Below are positions 16,206 through 28,200 of a DNA stretch of 57,417 nucleotides, in pieces. Origin of the DNA: a virus. The number at the start of each line of letters is the position of its first letter. Position 1 is the first letter of the stretch. The position numbers and the translations under genes were made by a program. The stretch lies in IMG/VR virus record IMGVR_UViG_3300027759_003149, positions 1 through 57,417 of that record, one strand, 5' to 3'. Below the pieces are notes generated by a model that saw nothing but the letters and a program-made list of their open reading frames with translations, did no database searches and was not told the origin of the DNA.

Positions 16206-19200
16206 TTATTCCTCAGTGTAAATTGCTACATTGCCTTCAGTGTTTATCGTATTTATCGCATCTTCAGTGATGAGTTCGTTCGGTACTCCAGGAATAATGC
16301 CATTGACTATTGGGAATTGTTTCAAGAACAATGTTGCTGGTGTAGTAGATCCTCCCATTCCGGTGCCGTCTAAAGCAGTTCCGGTTCCTGCGTTATAGAA
16401 TACGTTAGCATTATATAATAGGTTACCGACTGTGGTATTACCTAATATAGTATTAGGTATGATTTGATTCTGTCCAGCATCTATTACATTTTCGCCTGCT
16501 GAATGTGTAAAGTAAGCACCGGTTCCTTGTGTTCCTCTACGTAGTTGTCCTAAGACGTGTCGTCCTGGCAACACTGAAACATTAGCATAGCTAAATGTGC
16601 TTGCATATACATTACCTGTAGTTAAGAAATCAACACCGTCATAGGTAATTGCTGACCCAACTGCATACATTGTGTTAGCTGTCCATAATGCAGGAGTGTA
16701 TACAGTCTTGGTATAGAACGTGATACGTTCGCCGTTGATGAATATTGCACCCGGACGAGCATATAATGTGCTAGGGCTACTTAACCCTGATGAATCAGCT
16801 ACATAGATATTAGCATCTGTCAGATACAATGTCTGAGTTAATATAGTGGTGTTAGCTGTAGAAATTCTCAGATAACTAGCTTCATCTGTCATGTTATCAA
16901 ATATACGATAAGCTACTACATTAGCGTTACCATCGATCTGAGTATAGATACGCATATCTAAGGTATCATAGGTTCTACCCGGAACTAGTTCTTCCGGAGC
17001 ATGACTATTAACTGGATCAACGAATGCACCACCATAGGTAACGATATCTTGTGGCGCTGTTCCTAGGCTTAGTTGGCTAAACAAGCTATACATAGCTACA
17101 TCAACTGAACGTGTAGATAGTAATGCTATACCATCTGTGCTGTATTGGACAGCGTCATATGATGCTATATCATATCTACGACCATACAGTGGGCTTAATG
17201 TAAAGTCTGCACCTTGCACCGGTAGTGCTGGGTAATCAATACCAGGAACTAATTGATCTAGACTATTGTAAGTTGCAGTAATAGTATCATCTGTAGTTAA
17301 GTTAATATTAACTGACAGAGTTACCTGTGTTACTTTGATTGGTATACCGCCGTAACTGAATGGTACTAGGTTAGCTGTGACTGTGGATTGGGCATCTAAA
17401 TTAATACTGTGAGCAAACCAGCTGTTAGTTTCAACTGAAGCTTCAAATGGAATACCTATTCCACTAACATATTCGCCTTTAGCATATAGGTTGTTAATAA
17501 ATCTGCCAGGCTTTGGTGAAGATTCAAGTGCAGGACTGATATTACCTACGATACCTGAAATAACACTGCTGCCGTTGGCAATATTACCAACAATAGTGCC
17601 TCGACTGTTGATCATTATAGTCACATCAGCAACCACATTAGCTACATAGCATGATGGTACATTACCAGTGATTTCATTTCCAGTGATATACATGCCCGGG
17701 ATTAATGTAGGGGCATTGAATACATAGATAGTATTAGTATTGGTCGCAGAATTAGCTAGTGTTAATGGAATTGATATCACATCAATGGCCGGCATCACGT
17801 CAGTTGGTTCATAGTAACCAATAATGCGATCGTTGGCATTAGTAAATAAATTAGCTGTGTATTCAGTATAGTTATTTGGAATAAAACTACTACCAGTTGT
17901 AATATTACTATTAACGGTGTAGGCTTTACGGATCATCACATTACCATCTGGGAATGCATAACTAACTATCTGACCTGCGGTATACGTTGTGTTACTTGCC
18001 CAGCGTGTAACCGTAGTATCATAGCTAATACGATCAAATTTTATCTTAGTGTCAAAGCTACGAGCAAACGGGCTCTTCATCACTGCATAGGCATTAGCCC
18101 TGCTGGTGTTGCTACCGTTGATAATTACTGCCGGAGTTGTAGTATACCCACTACCTGCGTTGGTTAGTGTAATTGCTGTTATAGCACCAATGTTTCCATC
18201 AATAGTTGCTACCGCTGTAGCACCAGACCCATTACCGTCTACACTAGTAATAGTCACTGAGGGCGGAGTTTGATAGTTAGCACCCGGCGATGATATCTGT
18301 ATGCTTGACACTATAAGATTCCTATTTGCATACCATTGATTATACGGGAATGTCTGCCAAGTAGCAGAGTCTTCCTCAACATAAGGATTTTCACCACTCG
18401 GACTACGGAATATACCGTAACCAGTTGATGTGTCATAATACGCCGGAAGATCAAAGTCAGTGATACTACCTTCAAATACGTCATCACCTGTATAGTTAAT
18501 CAGATATTCACGTATCTTAGTCCTATAGGGCTTAATCTCATCGATGTAATCTTCATAGTATGTTTGATTATCAACCACATAGCTTGGGTATTGTGCTAAT
18601 GATCTTAATTTGTGTGTGACGCTGATAAAGCTAGATTTAAACAACCAGTCAACATAGTTTTGTTCTGTTAATAGATAGTTGATCAAGATAAAAAACAGAT
18701 TATTAAATTCTCCCTGCAACGTATTAGTAAATATGGTATCATTTAATGTAGATACGATAGCACGTATTTCGTCATTGGGATTTTGATCGAATCTGTTGCT
18801 GTCAAAATCCTGATTACCAAATCCAAGCCCGTTACCAGCAAAATCACCCAATGATGTGGATAGCTGTATAGTACCGTTTTGTATACCCACAACCTGTAAT
18901 GATCCATCATTCTGTACCACTACTAATTGCCAGGTACCTGCGCCAGTAGCATTGCTGATGTAGATGATTATACCTTCAGTGGCTTGTAATTTTAGCGCAT
19001 CATTGGTAGTCGCCACGCTGAAGTCTGGTTTAGTTGCTGAGCTATATCCGTCAGCATACCAATCAATGTAGATCCAGTATTGATTGGTCTTGTATGATTG
19101 TACCCGTGCAATACTCCATGCTTTATCAACAGTTAATTCATATAATACCCAAAGACCATTCTGAGTAGTATCGCTAGTGACTAATACTAGATATCCAGGA

Positions 19201-22200
19201 TCAAGAGGATCTGTGTCTATGTAATATAATTCAGTATCAGTGGTCACACTCTGATCATACTCACCTAGTTTAAAATTAGGCTGTGGATCTTCTGCATTTA
19301 ATCCGCTCAGATCAAATTGTTCAGTGATAGCATTGACAGCAAAAATTTTATTGACGTATGCGATCATTTCATCAACAGCACGGAGCCTGTCTATAAACAT
19401 GCTTTGTCTTGGTCGGACGCTGATACCATAACGATCAGCAGTACTGAGTGTTGGATCAGGTACAGTCCTACCTGATTGATCAAGACCAGATAAGCTGTCG
19501 ATTAATTTATTAACTATTTTGGCAGGTATTTGATTCGCTGGGTTGCCTTTCTGTACCAATTCGTATTCGCTATGGATGATATCAGTATTGATCGTCAATT
19601 GATGATCTAAGTGCATGATTGTATTATCAGCACTTAGGTACTCGCTGACATTATAGAATGCGATCGCGTCGCTGCGAATCATCGCAGCGAATCCGATATC
19701 CTGATTCTTAGGATTTAAAATATAGTCTTGGACAGCACTAACAGGTATATTCCTACTAGGGTCATTGGGATCGACAGTGGTTTTATCTTTAACCCAATAG
19801 TAATAACGATTGGTAATAATACCAGTAACTGGATCAACAAATATTTCTTCTACGTAGGCACTGTCATCAGCATATTTGGGCACGCCACTGCCTGTATATT
19901 GACTAGGAACCACATTGCTTTGAACCCATTCTAACACTTCGATCGTTGATCCTGGAAATAGTTGTCCCCAATACAGTGAACGATAAGTTAAGGTATCTTG
20001 TTCGTAGTCTATATATCGGACACTGCTGAGATTCCACCACACTTTACCAATCTGTAGGTCTCCCCAATAGACACTTTGATTAATATCTGCTTTGGGATTG
20101 AATCCTCTATTATAGATAGCAGGATCATATTCTGTCTTGAAAGAAATTTCCTGTTCAGCTTGTCCTAAGATGCGACCTTTAGCAGGATCAATAAACTGTA
20201 GATCATACTTGATTAAATTAGTAGTATTATCATATAAGAATGCACGTGTAAGACTGTCGATGTCTACTTTATTTCGTTGCCAACGGATCAACTGCCATCC
20301 TCGTGTCATTGTTGGATTAGAAAATATATAAACAGTTCCCGATCTCTCTGGAGCTCCATCGACTGTGGAAGCCGGAGCACTGACTGTGATATATGTTCCT
20401 TCAATATCTAAACTGTAACCAAACCCGGCACCCGGAATAAGATCATCGGGGTTAAGTTGCTGTGCATAAGCGTAACGTCCCGGATGTTCAACTTCATTAC
20501 GTGGATCGTCATATAATTCGTAGATATAAACACTACCACTACCTTGAATACTGTCATATAATCTTGTAGTAGATTGGTCTAATGTAGTGCCTTTTGGTGT
20601 TGTGGTTACGTCAAACGTAGTGAAATCTTTGGTAGTGCCGCGGGCACTACCAATTACTAACATATAAGCATTAGCAGCCAATTTAACCTTATTACCAAAA
20701 TATTCCCCCGGAAGGCCAAACGGATTGACGATGATCTGCATGAATGCAAATATGATCAAATCAGCATCGGCATACACACCTGGGCTGTTAGGTTGATTAG
20801 CGCCTGACAGGATACGTAGCAAGTTTTTAGCTACTGTACTGTCGGAGTCAAATCTCAATGTTCCTGCACTATTGCTTGCTGTAATACCTAGTAGATTAGC
20901 ATCATTGACATCTTTAACAAAACTATCTAAGCTGGCTCTTAACTGTGCAGTGGTTGTTGTACCATTGACACTGACAACATTACCTGATGACCAACTAAAC
21001 ACATTAGCATTGTCGTTATAGTCACCAACTGTGATATATCTACTACCTGTCACGGGCGTATCAACTAACACCGTTACATTAGCTACACCAGTAGAGGATA
21101 CAGTCTGTGTGATATAATCGCCTATATTGGCTCGGACATTGGCACTTAATGTTATAATATTACCAACAGTAGCAGGCATCCAACGACCACTAACAGTGAT
21201 CTCAAAGTTGTCTAAGCGTATCTTGTCGCCTGGCATAAACACTGGATTTATTGTATAGCCAGTGTTGGTACCATATAGTCGACCTCTATTATGGAATTTC
21301 CATACAGCACCTGAGTTATATTCTGTACCATTGTCATAGTTAGGTGCGCCAATATAGATCGCACAGTTGTTTGAACAGATCGTCAGGCTGGTACCAAATG
21401 CCGCATTTGATTGGATAGCTTTTAATCCACCACTTAAACTATCTACACCAATTAATCGTTCTAGTAGTGCGAACTGATTAACTTCAATATATAACACGCG
21501 ACCAATCGGGGGTGGAGTGATAAAACGTATCCTATTACTGCTTACTATGATATAGTTGTTTACTTCAACATTATCTAACAAGACCTTATAAACTAATGCT
21601 ATGGAATTTTGTGTGATATAATCCTGACCACCAGATCCTGGGACGGCATCTATTACTGTGTTAAACGCTTCAATCACTCGATCGTATACGTAAACAGCTC
21701 CTGCACCAATTTTAAGTTCGCCGCCGGAGCCAACGATATTATCATTGGGTGTGCCAACTGCTAGTTGTGCGCCATCAAAACTGCTTGACAATGCAAAGCC
21801 AAATTGTGCTCCAATGTTGCTGGTTGGTAATGTTAATGTTTTTAACCATTGGTAATAAGGTTTTTGTTTAATGCTAATAGTACCAGTATCAAGTTTTTGC
21901 GGGTTTGCGATATTACCATTATTAACAAAATTAATTGTGGTTCCATTTAGATAATAATCAATGTTTGGAATAAATGTTTTAGTTCCTGTTGTAATTAACA
22001 ACGAGCTAGGGTCGCCCACAGGACCAGTAACCGCCGGAGTAAATGATGTAACGGAAATATTACTGGTTACCGCATAGCTATTTGAAGTTAACGGATAAGC
22101 TGCCACATTAGACAAGAAGCTGCCGGTGGTAATACTGATATCGGTTGAATACACCGTTGTTACATTGCCAACAGTTATGCTTAAATTAGGTGCATAAACA

Positions 22201-25200
22201 AAATTAGTTAAATTATCAACCTGATAGGTGCTGGCATTCTCAACCCAGGTAATCCTAGCAGTAGCACCAGTTATCGCCTGTGTAATTATATCACCAACGT
22301 TGGCTGTGGTACCTAATGCTGAACTCAGTGTCAGTGTATATAAACTGTTAATAGATGTGATCTGTTCTTCAACAGGGATAAATCTATTCAATCCGTAGAC
22401 ATGCACATTACCTGATGATACAGCAGCATTACCGGGAGCCCCGACATATAACCAATCGCCTGTTTGACTGAATGCTAGGCTGTAGCCAAATTTCCTTCTG
22501 AAACCTATGTTGCCTACTAAAATTTGACTGCGATTAAAGGCTGTGGCAAATTCTGATTTATTGTAGATATAAACATAACCAACATTACCATAACTTGCAG
22601 GTGCGCCAACAGCTAATACGCTGTTTGATGCTGGATCAATACCTATTTCTACTGCATGACCAAATGCATGAGTGTTTGCGCTCAATGGACTGATGCTGAA
22701 GCTTTCTTGGAACACTCCAGCATAATCTCTTAGGAACGTATTAACTATGCCAACGTTGCTATTAGCGTTGGGGCTACCAGTAACAACTATCAGTCCATCG
22801 GCGGACATCTTAACGCTAGAGCCGTAACCATCGTTGGTCGCATATTCACCTATGTTTTTGGTTAGCTGTTGATCTACTGTCCACGGTGCTTGTTTTTCAT
22901 AGACTTTCCAGGTATTAGTAGGGCTATAAGGTTGTCCTTGAACTGGTGTTGTTTCTGCATCATCATCGATCCAGATCTTGTCACCCACTTTCCATCCATT
23001 TGGTGGATTTAATAGTCCATAGATACGTGCATCTTCCATGTATAGAAAACGCATACTATCCATGCGGAATAATATACCTTGACCCTCTTCTGTGGTTAGA
23101 TTTGATAGATTAGCTGGATCACCTGCATAGTCTACTAGTATGCTAGTTTGACTAACAACTTTGAATACTTGATAAAATCCATTGAATCCATCAATGAAGT
23201 CTTTGACAAGGAACACGCTACCAACTACAAACTTATGTGGTTTTTCTGTGGTAAATGTCACACGATTGTTTAATGAGTTTGCGATACCGATAACAAAATT
23301 ATTAGTTTCTGTTACGCGATAAACGTTCCAATCTTGGCTAAAGTCTTTAGCACACCATATGATATATCCACTACCCATGTTGGCAATTTGTCCATCTAGA
23401 TCAACATAATTAGCGAGATCGTAGATAGTTGTATCTATATCATCAATGTTAACGTATCCTGCTGTAGGTATATCATTGTCATAATCACTAGATGCTGATC
23501 GATTGAGAGCAATATTACCCGTATAGATTCCATCTGATTTGTACAGTTGTGATTTATTAAATACCGTAATGCCGTCTGCCAGATTATTATCTGCTTCACC
23601 TACGAATTGTGCAATACTTGGATTAACACCAAACGCACTTTCATTTAACGGAATTTCTATAAATGGATTAGTATCTAATGCGCCATACTCGCCAACACGC
23701 ATAGCCCATTCTTCATAGAAGTTGATATCACTGCTTAGATTATTAAACGTTGCTTTGAGCATCTGATTAACAGCATTAGCAGTGCCTTTCTGTGCGATGA
23801 ACCCTTTGTAGAATTCTATCTGTGTAGTTTCAGTTACACCGAGATCGCTGAGATATCGTCTAGGTTTAAACCCAATTAGTGCATGGCTATAATTTATCTG
23901 ATCTTGATCTTTAACCTTAGCATATGAATCATAATATCCTTGGCTCTGCACTGCTAGCGTTGAGAAATTTGATAGCAGTCCTTTTTGTATCTGATTTTGG
24001 TCAATCTGTTGCCAGTATTGGAATTCAAATGTGTTGCTAGCCACTACATCTTGTAATGCTGTATAATATTGACTCTTATATTTTACTAGGTCGCCTTTGA
24101 GATAATCTTTACCTTGTCTCCAATCATTGACAACTCCATTGAAGTATACAAAACCTGGAGCAGTGAGACTACCATCCCAGGCGCCAGTTTTTTGACCAAT
24201 TAGTTTTAATCTATATTGTCTATTGCCGCTTTCTGGTTGATAGATAACATCATTAAACACCGTAGTGTTGTCAAAGATTAGTGCGTGTTCATACTGGACT
24301 AAATCTACTTCTACATAGGCGATCACTGATGCAGCATCTGTTAAGGATAATTTGAAACTGCTAGGTGTTCTAAGAACACTATAGTTATTATTCCTAACTA
24401 GATTAAAGTTTTGGTCTAAGACTTTGCTACCATATTGGCTGTCATCCAGACCATCGGTGATAGCACCTATTGTTATAGCATTTAATGTTTCTGCTACCGG
24501 ACTTAATACGATAATACTGCCAGAACGCCATCCTTGCTGTGCCCAGTATAAAAATTCTTTTACTGATAGTTTCCAGTTGCGCATTTCATTTAGCTGAGAA
24601 TCCATATCAGTAAATGTCCAACCTTGCGATATTAGATAACGCTCATAGCCAACTAAGAAATCTGCAACCTGTTGCTGAGTGATAAATTCGTATCCATATG
24701 GAATATTAAGTTTTAGAGATTGATAATTATTATAAATTACCGCACTGCTGTTTAATACTGTAATCTTATAGGCGTTGCTATTGACTACACTAGGAATGAT
24801 AGTAAAGAAACTATTGAATAGATCATATCCTCTGACAGTCCAACCATTATTAGTTTTCTCAACAATAACTGCACTATAGATTAATTTGTCTACAGGAATA
24901 GGATTTTCGTTTAAGAAAATACTATAGTTTTCGTTAGGTAACAAGATGCTGTCATTGGTGCTAGTAGGGCTAACTTGTTCTGCTAGAATCTCCAGATATT
25001 TTTGATCAGTAAATCCAGCTGCTTTATAGGCTAGATTAACTTGATATTTTTTTAACAACGGTAAGATATACGTTGAAGGACTTATACCCTGGCTGATTAG
25101 ATAATCCGCTATCCAATTGATATAACCAGCACCTCTATATATCGTTCCAGCTGTAGTATCACCGTTAAAATTAATCGAATCTTGAGTAAGATGGTGATTA

Positions 25201-28200
25201 TTAATGCGTGTTAGGTATTGTTCAGATCCTGTTATATTGCCTGCTGAATCTTCGTCAAGGGTATATAATAAATTGATATAGGTATAGTTATAGGTGTCAA
25301 TCAATGATCCAAAATATTTCGCTGGTTTACTTAGAGCCAATGCCTGTTGAACAGCATAAGGAAACTCACTGCTCAATCGCCAAGCAAATTCTGTAGGACC
25401 GTATTGTCCTATTGACCAAGCGCCAGCCGCACGTTTGCTATTAAAGGATCTTGTCAATACCTGATTTGGTGCTAGTAGATTACCATTTTCATCTACAGGA
25501 ATAACTGTTGACAATCCTGGACGAGCATAATTAGTATCTATACCTGCGCGATCACCGTAACGGATCAGACCTGCTTCTAGATCGTCCCATAGGAGTTTAT
25601 TGCCGCCAGTGTATGGTCCCGGACCATAGAATCCTTCCCACCAGTCTGGTTTAGCTGCAAACCCTAACATTTCCCACGGCATGATATGTGGGCGGAATGT
25701 ATCATAGAAGTATTGATAACAAGCACGCCAGCTACCTTGTAGTTGTTCGCCATTGATTACATCTGTGCTGCCTGCGTAGTTCCAAGTAAATGGGTCATTG
25801 GGGTCAAATGTGTCGTTGGTGCTGAAATCTAATTTATTATTACCGATCCAGTTTAAGAAGTAGATAGATATCAGCTGATTAATATCACCTATTAGATAAT
25901 CGCTGGTGCGGAACTTACCAGGTACCACAGTAAAGATATCACCAAACGTACCAATCAATGATAATTTAATATTATTGTAGATACGTAGTTCTAATTCAAG
26001 CAAGAAGTCATCGCGGAAGTCGCCAAACGCCGGAGTAATACTACCGTCATGACCCTGGATTACTGTAGTTGGTGTCCTATAGGTATCATCTAAGAATGTT
26101 TTAGGAACAAAGCTAGGCCATAATCCTAACTTAGTTGGTGTTTCTGGAATATAGTTACCATCGGTATTGCTATATTCTACTATCTTGATAATATCATCAA
26201 CTTCGAGACCAATTTGAAAATCTATAGATGGAGTGGTGCTATTGAATGTATAGTCAACGCCTTTAACTAACTGCACACCATTGCGATAAACTAAAACTGC
26301 TTGATTGCTGAGTTCTGTATCATTAAATATATTTGTTATTTCATAGTTGGTCTTTAATGGATCAAATACTAAAAATCCATCTACACCAGCCTGTTGGCTC
26401 ACGATAGTTTTTAACGGACCATATGGTACCATATCGCTGTAGAACCATGGAAAATTTTTATTCTTAACAGAATTAATTTTAGTTAAAATTAAATCAACAC
26501 TGGATACAGGATCTGTTGGATCAATACCAGTTAGCGTTGTGCTAAGTTCAAGGAACTTGTTCTTAAATTTAGTATATTCTTGCTGTGCGTAACGTAGGCT
26601 GTTGACAAAGTTTGCTGTCTTATCTATCAAAAATAGACTCGCATAAGGAGTTGGACTGCTATGCTGTAATATAGTTCCGCCCTGTTGTTTGATATCAATG
26701 TCACGTAGATTACTCTGTGCTAGGATATTACCGTCAAGGATAGTGCTGTTCTGACCTAAGGCTATTAAATGGTTTCGCAGTTGTCCTAGTGTCAGGGTAT
26801 TAATGTCAGCGTTCTGAGCATTTAAATCTAAGTTCTGTGGTACTTGATAGAAACCAAGTTTACTAATCTCTAAACTGTAGACCAGTATGTCAATCTGATC
26901 TCCAACAGTTAATGTAGTAGATAGAGTAACGGCATTGTTGGCTAATGTCCATTGTGTTGGTTGTATATACTGGAAGTTTTGGAATACTTTAGTATAAGGT
27001 ATTGTGGACTCTACTTCAGGAACAACGTCGATGGTAAATGGATTATTAGTACCATCATAAACATAACTGATCTGTTGATATTGCTTGCTATGTTCAGGTA
27101 CAGTTAACCAAGTATTTTTAGGTTGTAGTATTTCAGCATTGATTATTTTTTGTAAGTATCCAAGATTAATCAATACATCTGACAGAATAGTGTCAGATTC
27201 ACTTGCATAGCTAAACGTATCAGTGTTGAAATAATTTTGGAAATTAATATCGCCCTGAGTTTGGAAATTTTTATAGCTTAGATAGAAGTCTGTAACAGGA
27301 TTATTGTTACTGTCGTAGATCGTAGGTATGATACCTCTCGACAAGACTGGATCAGCAGTGCCGCTAGTAGCTCTGACATAACCAAATAATTGTGTACCGG
27401 TAAATGTACTTCTGGTATAGGTAGAAAAACTCTTGCCCGTAGGATCTAACACATCAAACAGTGGTGGTTGTTGTAGTGCTGTTTTAGCCTGGCTTTCGTT
27501 CCAGGTAACACCATCATACCACCATTGGCTGCCTTTGTATTTGCCTAGTTTAACTACTGTAGTAGAGTAAGATATGATATCTCCGTCTTCAGCTAAGGTC
27601 AATTCAATATGCTTGTCGCCTGTTGGCAAGCCTTGATCATCGACTTCATACTGGACTAAATTTAACACATAGATTTTATTACGAACCAATGGGTCATTAT
27701 CAACTCCAAATATCACACGCATACCGTCAAACAATGTTATACCAAATGCTGTTGGATACGTTTTACCTTGTAGTTCAGTAAAGGCGTTCTGCGTGTCAGT
27801 ATCTAAGATATCGATTGGTGCAAGACCAATGCGACCTTCGTTGATTAATTGCAGATCACAGTCAAACTGCACGATAGGTCTCTGTGCTCGACTGGTTTGA
27901 TCAAATACTGGTGTTACTTGATTATAATTTGCAGTAGCCAGTAGAACATCAATGTGGAACCAACGATTATTACGTGACCAAGCATTGCGATCAATACTGC
28001 CGCGATTGATAGTGATGTAGTCAGGGAATATATCAGTTGGGTAATTTAATATTAATTCGTCGTTATATAATTCCGGAGTGATCAGCTCATCAACAGGCAC
28101 TAATCTAATACCACCATTGAATTGGTTAGTATCGCCAACTTGTTCAACATAGAACTGACGATTTTGATAGTAAGCAGGTGATACATCATCCCCAAACTGT

